Of a stretch of DNA of 64,000 nucleotides, positions 11,585 through 23,975 are shown in pieces. The position numbers and the translations under genes were made by a program. The notes under the pieces are model-generated. The model searched no databases, was not told where the DNA came from, and saw nothing but the letters and a program-made list of their open reading frames with translations. Source of the stretch: Volutella citrinella. Taxonomy: Eukaryota > Ascomycota > Sordariomycetes > Hypocreales > Nectriaceae. Numbering within the stretch: position 1 is the first letter of the stretch; each line of letters opens with the position of its first letter. The stretch covers positions 3,442,765 through 3,506,764 of the forward strand of contig JAWZSP010000008.1 in NCBI GenBank assembly GCA_034401135.1. Reading direction: 5' to 3'.

Positions 11585-13352
11585 GCCTCCCGCTCCTTAT
11601 TATTGCTCAATTTTCTGTCGACCCCTCAATCTTTGCATTGTCTGCTATCTCCGCTCATGACTCACTCGAACTTTTGTCCAACTTGAACACAAACCAGGTG
11701 ATCGTATCCCGCATCCTCCTTCCTCTTCTGGAACAAGTCTGAGTCATCCAACGCGCATATCTTTCGCTATGCATACTGATTCATTTAATACGCTTGTTCA
11801 GGCAACTCAATCTAAGCGGAAATGGGTACATCCTCGCTGGCCCGATCGACATGACACGTATGAGTGGTTGGGGCAATCATGACATGAAAGGCATCACAAG
11901 ATTGACAGGACCCGGTCGTTTGTAGATACTAACCCTGGAGATAATTTTGTGAGGCTGTCACCATCCACAACAACGCTCGGGTCAGGCAAATTATCTGTTG
12001 TCAGCTGTACTTGGCCGCCGGCATAGTTGCATTGTCCAAGCCTTTCCCCCGTCCCAGCCATTTCCCCCCCTCTTTTCCCTAACCAGCTGGAGTCTTCGGA
12101 TGCTGTTGGAGCCTGCCTGCCGGTGTTCCACGTCGGCGGGTCCGGAGGTGGGTCGGGCTTGTGGGGCCCGCCAAGGTCAGGTCAGATGTCCGAAAAAGGA
12201 AAAGGCGCCATATCGGGTCAAGGATGACCAAAACTGTAGTGTGAGCTGCAAGTCGCCCGTCCGTGGCCCCAATTTGTGTCCCTAGGATTCCAGCTTAGAA
12301 GTCCCGGCATCTCAGTCCGCTTGCGGGGTCATCTATTCCAGTTCTTTTTCTCATTTCCCGATGTGATGGGATGCTGATGAGATCTATAGACAAGGCACCT
12401 TTATTGGCTGGCTAGAAGAGTGTGGGCTCTTTGGATTGTTCCTGACTGTAGGGTAATTCCTGTATATTCCGCCGTTGGGGAGCCTCACCCACGACAAAGA
12501 GAATGTGGGAAGGCGATGACAATGGCCACGCCCTTGTTTCCGCCTTGGGCATTCAAGGTCCTATGTTGAGTGGGCGGATGACCTCGCCGGCAAGGCTGCT
12601 CTACGTGTTTATCTCTTATTCGACTTGTGTGTCCGGCCGATAGCTGATCAACTCGAGGTAATGTTTATCGGAACCGGCACTTTCCTAGCATGCGGCGAGG
12701 AGGCATGGTTGCTGGCCAATCATTGATGTTGCAGAAGCAGAAGAGGCGGCGCGTGTGGTGCGGTCAATATCGCGGTCCGTCCGGCGCTTCTTGGGCGTTG
12801 CCATCTCCATAGTGCCGGCGTCGGCCTCATCGCCGTCGAGGTGCGGGAAGTGCGGGGTGGGCGGTGTCGATGGAGATGCAGTACCGGGCAAGGTATGGCA
12901 GTAGTCGGTCCAAACTTGAATGGATAGGTGATGCGGTGCCATGGGCTACGGCATTGAGAAGACGCGCCGTTGATAGCAGCGAGCGCTAAGTTCAGCTGAC
13001 TCGCAACGCGACAGCACGTGATAAGTGAAGGGCTGCCGGGTCACAGTGGCTAGTGACGGGCAGATGAGGCACTGAATAGCAGGCCATCGGCCGTGGAGCA
13101 GAGTCACTCGAGGCCCCTGCCGAACAGACAAACAAGAGGGGACAGAGTGGTCCTGAGATGCAGCCGTCCTGTCGTAAATTCCACTCTTCTAGTTTACACG
13201 ACGACGTTGATGCGATTAAAAGACGCAGAGAAAGAACCCACGTCGCCCCAACTCCCACAACCAAGTTGCAGACTTAAATAGCCCAAAATTGAACGTCATG
13301 AGTTTCCAGTAAATGAGTGTCACCTACTTGCCCAATGTTTTGTCCACACACA
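11585..13352. other. Intergenic region with one doubtful small ORF
   Basis: About 1.77 kb. The only candidate gene is an 85-codon minus-strand frame at 12685-12942. It starts MAPHHLSIQVW, is Pro/Thr-rich and contains PKKRRTDRDIDR, which resembles a nuclear localisation signal. It could be the first exon of a decayed gene. Nothing else is recognisable. Confidence 0.35.
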
Positions 13353-14525
13353 TCACGTTACGCCAACAAAGACCACCAACACGGCCGAAAAGCTAAGAAT
13401 TCATACGGTAGTCAGCCATCTTGCACCAAAAGATGGAATACGCAAGATTAAGGTAAGGGTACGTACGCCGCGGTAGCGCTGAAAATATCTTTGATGCTTG
13501 CTGGTGTCAAAAAGCACAGTGTGAGTGAGAAGATTGCTGTGAAACCGGCGATGATTCCCAGTCTAGCAGCCATATGTTCGACTAGGTAGAGCACCACGAT
13601 GCCAACAATCGGGAGCATGCAGGCCACGAGCGTTTTCAAACCCCGAATCACCTTTTCAACACCGTCGTCCCTATAGAGAACAGTGTTGTGCAGATGGTCC
13701 TTGTGCTTTTCCTGGCTCTATGAAGAACGTCAGCCACTGGCAAAGTTCAAGAATCGATGAGCTGCCCATGGGGCGTGTTGCTGTTGTTATTGTTGTTGAA
13801 CATCATGGCTCGGCGACCTACATGAATGTGACGGCCGATGAGGTCATGGTACAAGTTGACCAGCTTCACAGTGGATTGTGAAGTCGAGTCTCCGTTGGGA
13901 CTCGAGGCTTCGAGAGTGACCAGCTCCTCGATATTCGAGGCATCCCAGATGCCAGCGTCGATGCCCGTGAGAAACATGTTGCCCATGGTTGGACGATGCA
14001 TCCACTCGTGTAGATTTTTTAGTTGTTCTTTGTTTGGTGATTTGAGGTTCACAATTTTGTGGTGCTGAAGCAGCGCCGCATCTGTAGTCACCAATTAGTC
14101 GTTCCATTTCATGCCCGATCGCGTAAATTCCCACAGTATTCAGTCACGGCCGCCCGGATGCTGACCATGGTTTCCCACTGTCTGGGGTCATTCCTCTTTC
14201 CACTGTGGCCATCTCCAGTGCTGTCGCTTTCGCCGTCACTGTCGTCCAGGACGGAATCCTGAAGATAGTAAGAGTTTCTGTCATATTTTTGCCTGTCAGT
14301 ATTGGGGCCAGCCTGTCTGTCCTCCTCCTGATATCTGGCAAGGTCTGCTTCTAACTGGCAGAGCTGGGCCTGCAAGTGCAGCAGATTTTGCGCAGACAGT
14401 GAGGCGAAACGCCGGAAGATGGCAGCGTTTGGTACATCCCCGATGAAGTTACCAAGCCGCTGATAGCCGCCTGGAGGGTTTTCGAACCCGGTCGTCCCTT
14501 TCTCGCTGTCGGCTTCGTCGTGCAT
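13353..14525 (-). CDS. DUF6594 family membrane protein
   Basis: Four exons on the minus strand: 14525-14135, 14081-13822, 13717-13467 and 13392-13353. All junctions are in phase and give a 313-residue protein. The N-terminal part has the family hallmark YQRLGNFIGDVPNAAIFRRF followed by a helical segment (LHLQAQLCQLEADL). The C-terminus has two or three hydrophobic helices (LVACMLPIVGIVVLYLV, IIAGFTAIFSLTLCFL) and the terminal AFSAVLVVFVG motif, which sits on the separate 40-nt last exon. These proteins are common in Pezizomycotina, are usually expanded in number, and have no established function; the C-terminal helices imply a membrane location. The last exon is easily missed by gene finders. 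Intact. Confidence 0.85.
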
Positions 14526-15291
14526 GGATGATGAGATCTATGGTCTGACATTAGGGATGAGAGACGATGTGGCAACGGATTGCCGCAAACCTGATTCAAA
14601 GTGTTGGACACGTAGCGGAAGTAAAATTGAGGTTGTTTCCATCGGTCAACTGATTGTTGCGGATTACTTGCAGCTGGTATTCAGAATAGCTGGTGATGGC
14701 ATCGTTGTGCGTAGGCGAGAAGAAGAGGGAGAGAGGCTGAGAGCGGGGTAATGAGGCTCAAATTACAATTGCAGAGCCGCAAGAAAAAAGTGAGGCGTAC
14801 GAATGTCTCAGGGGGGTGGTTACACCGTGTGTCACCCTGTAATCTGGCCCAATCACCTCATGGTTTTTCAGCCACGACGTGCCATCCCATGCTACCTGAG
14901 GCAGTGTCTGGTCCTTGGGGTACTCGTGACCTTGGGCTGCGTCAAGGCAAATGCAAGGCAAAATGGCGCAGAGAAAGGTCAGCGCCGCACGACTGAAATC
15001 AGGCTGGAAGTAAGCCGAAAAGATTGGGCAGAAATGTCTCAATTGAGGGGCAGCTATCTTTCTGATCTGTTGCGGGGAAAGGAAAATGGTTTGATTCTTC
15101 TCCTTACACCGTGTTTTCGTCTCATCGCCACAATCGCCACCCAGCTGGACATCAAGGCTTGCGACGCTGTGGAACCTGGCCTCAGATCGCCACACACCCG
15201 TGGACCGAAAATCTTCCTTCGGTGGCGGAAAAATCGTGGCTAGAACTGTCGCCTCGCGAGAAGACACGCTCCCCGACGAATTGCGTAAGCC
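14526..15291. other. Intergenic region between divergent genes
   Basis: About 770 bases that serve as the shared upstream region of the DUF6594 gene (minus) and the retropepsin-like gene (plus). No gene or clear motif was seen. Confidence 0.4.
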
Positions 15292-15633
15292 ATGTCGAGC
15301 CACCGCCGATCAAGGGGTAAGGGCAAGACGAGGATCGACGACAGTTCATATGGCATGGAGGGTGGACAGTACTGGCAATACAGTAACGTCTCACAAGGCC
15401 AGACCCAAGGCGATTGGGGCGGCCAATATGAACCAAATGCTTCGTACCCAGAGTACGACCTAAGAACTATCAATGACCAGCACTACCAGAACAGCCCACA
15501 ATCTACAAGCTCATACGACTATCAGTTGGCGGGTAGCAACGTGCCTGACCAATATGCACATGCAGCTGCAGACCAGAATTCCCGTTTTGAATACCAGCAG
15601 CCGCCTCGAGACACAGCTTATGCGAAAGACCAA

Positions 15634-15668
<35 letters not shown>

Positions 15669-16464
15669 GGACGGGAATGCGCACCTCACGGGCCAGCAAC
15701 AATATCCCGCCCATTCCTCAAATCACCACTACACGCCACGTGCATCGGCCTCTCGGCATGATGGTTATCACTCGTACGGCGGTTCCTACAATAACGATGC
15801 CGACTCCGAGTCCTGGAATGAAGCACCTGGACAGGCCACACATCGATTTCGAAACACTGATTACGCAGAACATGCTGTAAATGATCAAAGTTACCCTATT
15901 GCAAGTGTCTGGGATGCTGCAACACGGAACTGGATTGCAGTTCGATCCATCATCGACTCTGGCAACGGGATGGGAGCTCATCTCGTCGCCTCGAGTTTCA
16001 TCGCCCGCCTGTGTCTAGAAGGCGAAATTAACCGAACGCATGCCACGACTGGTCAAAGCCCTGGTGGAACCGTCTTCATCTTGGGATCCATCTCCCTTCA
16101 TTATTCACTTCAGGCTTCTGCGTCTGAGCAACAGCAAACAAGTGAGGCAGTTTTCTATGTCTTTGATGACAAGCACTTCTCCAATTACGACATACTCTTC
16201 GAAGACCCTCATAAAAGGCCAGATATGAGGCGGCAAGAGGATTATTTAGCTATGGTTGCAAAAGGCAAAGAAAGGGAGACCTCAGGTTGGCTTGACACTT
16301 CATATCCGCTAATGATACAGTGAGCTAATAATCCGCTTTTCAATGCAGAGGAAAGAAGAACACGACAAGAAATGGAGGCCATACAGCGAGAGATGCAAGA
16401 AAGAGAAGAGGAGGAACGGCAGCGGCGAAGGGACGCAAGGCGACGGAAGAGGGATAGGAGATAA
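15292..16464 (+). CDS. Retropepsin-like aspartyl-protease-fold protein
   Basis: Two exons, 15292-16285 and 16349-16464, give about 369 residues; the donor (GTTGGC) is weak, but the acceptor, branch site and phase fit. Residues 1-200 are a disordered Tyr/Gln/Ser-rich region with a run of Asp near residues 117-125. A retropepsin-like domain follows. D222 sits in RSIIDSGNGMG, which corresponds to the catalytic D-T/S-G loop, and the later VFYVFDDKHFSNYDILFEDP segment matches the end of such domains in many fungal proteins. The short second exon encodes a strongly charged Glu/Arg helix. Proteins of this type are frequent in Pezizomycotina and may derive from retroelement proteases; activity is unproven. 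Without the second exon the protein would end in a different short tail. Confidence 0.62.
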
Positions 16465-16953
16465 GAGAGGCGTCACTAGAGATGAATCGAGCGGTCATAG
16501 AGCATGGTCGAACCTGGAATAGAATAAGGGATATCACAGGAGCAGATCGCGGGAGAGAAGCAATACCCACTGGGAATGCAAGCTAAGGAGGTTATCTTCT
16601 TCCTCTCGGCACTCAACTGGCGGCGCACTGGGTGGATGGACCCAGGACAAGATAATACCAGACAGAAATGATTACGGTGAGGCTGCCCAAGCGAAATGAC
16701 TCTTACTCGACGACAATGGTCCAGCTAACATGACAGGAATCAGGTGTCGATCAATTACAGTCAATTTGGTATACGCTTCCTCTGTGTATCCTGATGCTCC
16801 ATACCATCCATGCCTCTGCATCCTTGCATCCCAATGAAAGAGCCATAGTACTTGTGCCATGAGCATCTGCAGCAGCATGGCCGTGCCCAGCAGAAAGGTG
16901 GCCCTACTCCTACCGAAAACATAAAACATCCGATACGGCCCTGGCATGTATGA
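16465..16953. other. Intergenic region between convergent genes
   Basis: About 490 bases between the 3' ends of two convergent genes. No gene is seen. Confidence 0.4.
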
Positions 16954-19082
16954 TTACTCCCTCTCCTTCGCAACAGCTGGTTCAGCCAACGGAGCCTCGT
17001 TATTCGGAACCTCCTTGCCGGCCTCAGCGCTGCTTCGGTCACCACTGTGCTGGTCAACAATCCCATCTTCCAGACCACCATCCTCGGCAACGGGGTTGTT
17101 GTCCACCGGGACTTGGGGTGCCACCTCGTACTTGCCATCACCACGCTCGACACGGTGCGACGGAATGAGGATATTGAGGAAACGAGGGGCGACAAATGCT
17201 CCGATGATGAAAATAAAGACGACGTGCATGAGCACAAAGCTGTAGATGAATGGCGGGTCGTCGGAGACCTTCTTGAACTTGGGGTACGCGAATGAAAACA
17301 CCAGCGCTACGGCAGGGGCGGTGATGTACTTGAGGCAAATTGGCCAAACCCAGTGGATCTTCCAGTTCTTGCGGCCGTGGAGGACGGAGTAATTCAGGTC
17401 TCGGCGCAGCTGGTTGCCCTGAGATGCAATCATCATCAGTATCCTTTACAATTTCGATTGAGACAACTTGTGGGGGGCAAAATACATACCGAGTAGAAGG
17501 CCGCATACCAGAAACGGCTGAGAATTGGATTGTTACCCCAGAATCGTGGGGCAGGCACAGTTGGAGTCTTGCCAACAATGGCAGAGAACAGAGCGCAGGC
17601 GATGAAGATGCCAAAACCCACGCCAGCACCGACACTGGGATTCACGAGATGGCCAAGGAGAATACCAAGGAAGGTAGCCAAGACATAACCACCGTTGTAG
17701 ACAAAATAGCCGACAAGACCGATTTGATCAACAGGATCCCTCCAGCGGTAAAGAGTGCACGACATGTAAGTCTCGGACCAGACGGTAACAAAGAGAGCGA
17801 TGTCGTTGACAAACATATCAATAGCATCGAGAACGTTAAATCCAAACTCGCTGCTGTAGATGAGACTAGTCAGGGCGCCCAGGATGATGATTGACGTGGA
17901 AATGACCCATCGAGGCACACGTTGACCGAGGTCGGTATCGCAAATGAGCGTGACCAGCACTTCGGCCAAGGCAAAGACACATGTTAGACCCAGGAGAACT
18001 AGGGTCAAGAAGAACAATGCGGAAAAGAAGTTGGAGCCAGGCATCTGCGCAAGAGCCTCGGGATAGTAGAAGAAGCCGGAGCTGAAGGTAGACAGCGGGT
18101 CTACGTCGCCAGGATGGATAGCCAGGAATCCAACCACGCCCATGACAGCCAGTGCAGAGATAATCTCAATAGCTGAGTTGCTCAGGGCGATGATGAAGGC
18201 ATCCTGGACTGCGTTGGCGTATTTGTTGTTGTATGAGGCGTACGACGTGAAGTAGCCAAAGCCAACGCCAATGGAGAAGAACATTTGACCAAAGGCATCC
18301 TGCCAAACCCGAGGGCCCTCGAGGGACTCGGATCGCCAGACGCCAAGGTACAGCTTGAATCCATCAGAGGCATTCGGAAGCGAAAGTGAGCGGATAGCCA
18401 AAATAGCAATCATGACGAGCGGCAAGGCCATGGTGATGTAAATGACACGTCCAGTGAGACCGACGCCCTTGAAGGTGCACATCCAGACGACAAACCAAAT
18501 CATGATGCCCCAGCCAAATGTCTCGCCAACTATGCCGCGACCGGGATATGACTTGAGTCCATCGCCGTCGCCTCCGGTTGCGGGGATGTTGCGAACAACG
18601 CTCTCCAAGAAGAATTCGGCTGTGTCTTTGCCGGCCCAGGGCAGAGGGCTCTGGCAGGACAAGCGGAAATAGGTCATGGCCCAAGCTAGAATGGGCACAT
18701 AGTAGCCGACGACGCTGAAGCCGTTGAAGACCATTGACAGGCCAATGCCCTTTGCTCGATGGTTGACGTTGTTCCAGGCAATGACACAGCCACCTCGGTA
18801 GGCCTGTCCAAGGGTGATTTCGAGGACCAGTATAGGGATACCGATGAGGAAGAGGGCGACGGCATAGGGGATGAAGAACTGCAGGCCGTAATTGTTGAAC
18901 ACGACGGACGGGAATCGCAGCAAATTGCCTAGGCCGACGGCACCGCCCATGGCGCACAGCACAAACTGCGACCGCGAGTTGAAGTTGTCACGGCCATCAT
19001 CGTCCTTGGCCGAGTCGGGCGCGAGCAGCAGAAAGAATCTCTTGAGCAGGCTCGGCTTCTGGCCCTTTTCCACTTCCGCCAT
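16954..19082 (-). CDS. Neurotransmitter:sodium symporter (SNF) family transporter
   Basis: Two exons, 19082-17490 and 17418-16954, join in phase (donor GTATGT, acceptor CTCAG) to a 685-residue membrane protein. The first transmembrane segment has the family signature MGGAVGLGNLLRFPSVVF, which contributes to sodium and substrate binding in LeuT-fold transporters. About twelve hydrophobic helices follow, then a hydrophilic C-terminal tail rich in Pro, Glu and Asp. The long loop after helix 3 (residues near 150-190) is short compared with animal members. Family members import amino acids or amines with sodium, at the plasma membrane. Such genes occur in only some filamentous fungi, and the substrate here is unknown. 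Intact. Confidence 0.9.
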
Positions 19083-21565
19083 GATATGGATCGGGATCAG
19101 TGGAGATTGAAGCAGAAGGTGGAGAAATCGAAGAACCTCATACAGGTAATGATATGCAAGAGTGGAGTGATGAGCGAGGATTCACGGGAAAGTACGTCCA
19201 CCAGAGGAGCAGATAACTGGATATATAACCTCGGAAGCCATTCCTGCGACCTGCGCGATCAAGACGTCCGTCCCCTTGGAAGCGATGCACCACCCCAGAC
19301 TGCTAAGAAGCTTGGCCAACGTAACGCGACTCTCCTACCGGACGTCTGGCGTTACCGAGCCAGTGGGTTTGAAAATCATACCATGACCTGGACGCTGAGA
19401 GATAATAAGGGCAAGGTTAAACAAGTAGCCAAGGTGACGATCCTGGCACGTAGGTCAAGTCAACCAGTTGCTGGCCGGTCACGAATCACTTGTTGCTTAT
19501 GCCAAGGGCTCGGCTCCAACCCGAGCGAATGTCTATGCGATCCCATATCTCGTCCTTTAGCCGCCAAGAGAACAGACGCCAAGACACCGCGTTCCATCAG
19601 TCCAATCGTGGCATGTCTAAATCGCAGCTGACGCTGAAGCGCCTTAGCATTGAGCGGGGCAAACTCTCTCCAGACTGCCAAGCATGCCAAGGTTACTGTC
19701 TCGGTTAGGATGAATTGACACCTCTGAAATTACCTGCCAATTTAAGCAGGTGGATTTGAGCCCTCGGCCTTGGCAGAATGCCGCGTCTGCCGAAGTCTTG
19801 TGACTCGTCTCCGTTTGTGTCTTGCCGTCGTTATCCGCAGAAACTGGCCACCCGATGGCTGCTCAATGGACGAGGGGATATTCAGCTCCCACCAAATGTC
19901 GTTTGCTTGGCTAATACAATTTACATGTGAAAGTCCAAGACCGTATACTACCAATGAATAACAACATGGGCTTTGTATAGTGTGCCTCGTCTTCATGGAG
20001 CCCTTTAGTCGTCCCAGCAGAAGGCACCGACAGCGTTATTGGTCTTCTGCTTACAACACCGATCCCAATACCCCTCATTCAAACAGGGGACGAACAGAGG
20101 AGACCAACACAGGGAATTGCGTGTGCTAAATACTAATCTCAACATGGACGGCTCCTCCGCGTGCTATCTATCAGAGCAATTAGTGCCTCATTGAATGGAA
20201 GACGTGGCTGGCATCATGCAGCGCCTGAAGCGATCCTTCGGCTGGTCTAGCAGCGACGGGTGACGATCACGCGCTGCGAAGGGGCGCCATCTCGAATCTG
20301 GACAGTACTGACGCGTATTGTGGAAGGGGGAGCAAGGCAAAGCTGTCTAGGGCTCCTACAGGGCGCAAAGTCGGGTGCAGCAGTTGACCCAACTCAAGTG
20401 CAGTAGTTGGGCTCTGGTTCTGTATTGTTTTCATTGGATTGAGCATTTTAGTATCCCTTGCCACAGGATATCATTCATCGCACCAACCATTCGACTAAAC
20501 AGACCGCGCCCAGCCTAGTGAGGTTGAAACATTAGCGCCCGTTTCCCCCTACCCCACCTGCCTTCCCTTTAGGCTGGGCGGCCGCTGAAGGAGCCCGAAA
20601 GATTTGGGGTTCATGCAGCCTAGTGGAATACGGCCTGGAGGAATATGTGTGGGGAGGCCAATCACCTCGTGGGACGGACCGCTCCCATTACGGGCGATGG
20701 AAGCGGAATGCCCTCCCAATGCTGCCGTCCTTCCGAGCTTCTAAAAGGGATGATGAGGGAACCAGCCAAAACAGCAAGTCGGTGGAAGTGAAGTGGTACA
20801 AGCCACGTCAATCCGGCGCATATTACACGCACAAATACAGACATTGTCAGTGTTCAGTTGATGGTTTATGGCCATGGGATCCGGGTGCTGAGCCGCGGCT
20901 TCGTTGCAAATCACACCTTGAATATGCAACTTGCCCATGGGTGTGTTGTGTCGCGCAGTGGGCGAAAAGCAGCACATGATTGGCATACATACATTATAGC
21001 GGCTATCACCGTCCACTCAGTCAAGTGAAGATGCTGGGCGGTCGATGTGCACTACCGCATATGGCATACTTAGTTGCTGACTCTGTAGGATGCGCTAAGA
21101 ATGGTGGAGATGTGTGAGCATATTTAGCGCATTCTCCATGGGGTACCGAGGCGAGAGTATCCGGCAACTGGCGACAATCGAAAAAAAATGGAGCATGCAA
21201 CGATGCATCCCCTTCGTGGGCCACTGGGCCAAACGGATGGATAATCCAACGATGTAAGCCAATCGTGGGCCATTGCGGGATCACACGCCGGAGGAAAGGT
21301 GGAATGATTACTACTCGTAGCGTTAAACACCATACTAAAGGTAAGCAACAAGCTTGTAAGTGATGGGAAGAGCGGGTAGAACCGCTCAGAGCAGATCCCA
21401 CTCCTATCGGTTACTTCGTTCCATGCGCCTCACTCGAGCGGCTTACATGGTTTCATTACTCTTCAGCCTTGACTACTAAGATTTAAAATCGATATGAGAT
21501 TGTCTATCGCTTTGTGTACACACCTACTATAGTTGTATCAAGAAAGGCATGGCCACCCTTTTACC
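19083..21565. other. Long intergenic region, no gene seen
   Basis: About 2.5 kb upstream of the transporter gene and beyond the 3' end of the acyl-CoA dehydrogenase gene. The longest open frame (near 20623-20979, plus) has no coding character. No RNA gene or repeat was recognised. Confidence 0.4.
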
Positions 21566-23393
21566 CTAGAGCCTACTCTTTGCCCCTTCAGCCTCACGCA
21601 AGCCCTGGCTGATTTTCAGCGCCCGACGAGTGGCCAAGTCGAGCAGAATTTCCTCACTTCCTCCTGGAACAACGATGGCTTTGACGTCCCTCCAAATACG
21701 CTCCACACGCTCTCCGCGGCCGCCTCGAGTCAAACCAATGCCACCCAAGACTTGGATTGCGTCACTCACAACCATCTCGAGAACTGCGCCGGCATGGGCT
21801 TTAACTTGGGCTGTGGTTCCGGCAAGAAGCGTAACGGCATCCTCAGCATTTAGCTTCGACAGCTGATACACTAGACTCTGTCGCCACGTCAGCTTTTTGA
21901 TGTTGCTGTGTGTGCTGCAACAATTGGTTCACATACCTCAATCCACGTTTGCAGGGCTTCTGTCTCTCGGCTCATATTTGCAATCTTGAGCCGTATCACA
22001 GCTATTGATACAGTCAATTGTCGAACCCGGGCATAGGGGCAGTGCATACGAACAGTGATTGATGAGTTTCTTGTCAAATGTTTCCCGGTTCATCGCGTGA
22101 CTGACGTGGTTTGTTAGTAGGATGAATGTTGTTTAGGGGTTGGACAAACGAACGTGATAGAGTCTTCAAGGCAAACTCTTGCACATTTCAATGCTTGGAA
22201 AGCAACGAAGAGTCTCTGCAGCATATGAGCAACGGATTCCCTGAGTGATCAAAAGCGGCATACCTCGTGATTGAAGTTGGTCATGATGTACTTGAAGCCC
22301 TGTCCGCGTTCGCCGACCACCATGCCAAGAGGAACCTTGACAGTATCAAAATCGACAAAGGCTGTACCTGCACCGTTGGATCCCGAGAGAGTCATGGGCT
22401 TCGTCGTAACACCTTCGGTACGAGGAATAACAACAAGTGTATGCTGTCCGTTTGTCTCCTTCACGAGCGTCACAAAGTAGTTTGAATACATGCCAGAAGT
22501 AATCCACTACACGTTGAGAGAGGTTAGTATCGGGAATATTTGTTTCTGGGATAAAAAAAAAATAAGACTGTACCTTTTTCTCTCCGTCGATGATAAAGTG
22601 CGACCCGTCCTTTGAAAGCTCTGCAGATGTCTGGATTCCCCTGACATCTGAGCCGGCTCCGGGCTCGGTGATGGCCAAAGCCACCTGGCACTTGCCTGAT
22701 AGGATTTCAGGCACGATTCTAACGTCAAGAGCTTCAGCAAGTTGTGGTAGTAAGTATGGGGTCCACTTGACCTACGTCTCCTTGATCTTCTGCGAACCGT
22801 ACTTGTTCAAAGCTGGGACAGCCAATACCTTGCGACCTTTCAGTATAGACTACCGTTGCCAAGTGTTGCTCAACTCACGGCACCGCCAACTAGGCCATTT
22901 TCAATCCTGTTGGGCGTCAGAATGAAACACGTGTAAACCTGTTGGTATTTCATACCCGACTCCTCCCACCCTTCCAAACTCTTCGTGGATGATTAAGTCG
23001 TGAAAACCGTCCCACTCTTCTGGCGGAATGTTGCCGATGATTGGGTATTTACCTCTCCACTCTTGGGGAATGGAGGCCCCAGCTGCCATGGGCATGATAA
23101 TCCCGTCCTCGGCCGCCTTGCGGTAGAGCGACGTGGGCAGAATTTTAGACTCGTCCCATTCTGAGGTGTGTGGCATCAAGTTCTGCAGCAAGTGTTATAA
23201 TGTGTGATTCAACGAAAGCGGAACAACTACAATGTCCTACCTCGTCCACCCAAGCACGCATGGCAGCGCGAAGACGGCGGTGGCTGTCATTGTAGTACGG
23301 GCTAGGGCAGCCTCGCGCCCATGGTGCTTCAGCAAAGGGCACTGTGGAGCCAAACAGCCACTTGGACTTGACTTCCTCGGAAAGGTTGGCCAT
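21566..23393 (-). CDS. Acyl-CoA dehydrogenase family flavoprotein
   Basis: Ten exons on the minus strand: 23393-23241, 23182-22956, 22906-22879, 22828-22776, 22718-22574, 22506-22264, 22215-22154, 22100-22054, 22001-21937 and 21877-21566. All phases agree and give 444 residues, a normal length. Family signatures are ALAITEPGAGSDV (FAD/substrate loop), WITSGMYSNYFVTLV, GFKYIMTNFNHER and, at the C-terminus, the flavin-binding IQVLGGIGLTRGG and VPGGSEEIL. Acyl-CoA dehydrogenases oxidise acyl-CoA thioesters to the enoyl form in mitochondria or, in some fungal types, peroxisomes. No obvious N-terminal mitochondrial signal is seen, and the last residues (KSRL) resemble a weak peroxisomal targeting signal. 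Exon 3 has only 28 nt and is flanked by introns of 49 and 50 nt. The substrate is unknown. Intact. Confidence 0.88.
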
Positions 23394-23975
23394 GGAGATG
23401 GATGATTCTCTTGGCGGCTAACTGGGGAGTGATGTGTGTTCTGTCAGGTTGCGTGAAAAGTAAAGAGCGGTGATTTCAGCTTATAAAAGTCAACTTTGCT
23501 ACCATGTTGTTAAATGGCTATTGGCACCGAGGAACTGTCAACAAGCATCTCCCGCTAGCCGAGCCGGCCGAGGTGGGTGGGTCGAGCATGGATGAAGCGG
23601 GGACTTGTTTCGGCAGATGAGCGACTAGTTTTAGTGGAGATCGCGTTGGCCGTCAAGGCTTTCACGCACTGGAGACCCAGTGATAAAAAGAAAACGGTTG
23701 CACTGCTGGGTGCGAGTGCTGAGTTGGCCGCACACAAACACCGCATCTCTTAATCTATTTCCTCCTTCATTTTCTAACATTCCAGACTTTTGAATCTAAA
23801 TACAATTGGTCTCAACTCGGGCTCGAATCCCCTCAATACTCAGCCTGAGGCCAAGTTGCTGTCCCATCGCCCCAAGGCAGCATCATGATCTTCATCAATG
23901 TACCAGACTGTTTCCTGCAGCGCCCATAATGTAGCACAGCCGCCCCCTAATGTTGACGGCTTGGCCAGAATACTT
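23394..23975. other. Intergenic region
   Basis: About 580 bases upstream of the acyl-CoA dehydrogenase gene and downstream of the subtilase-like gene. It has a TTATAA-like element near 23480-23487 that could serve the dehydrogenase gene. No gene is seen. Confidence 0.4.

Noticed and set aside
20623..20979. 118-codon plus-strand frame in a long gene-free region
   Set aside because: Composition rich in Trp, Cys and Arg suggests chance; no motif, no neighbour logic.
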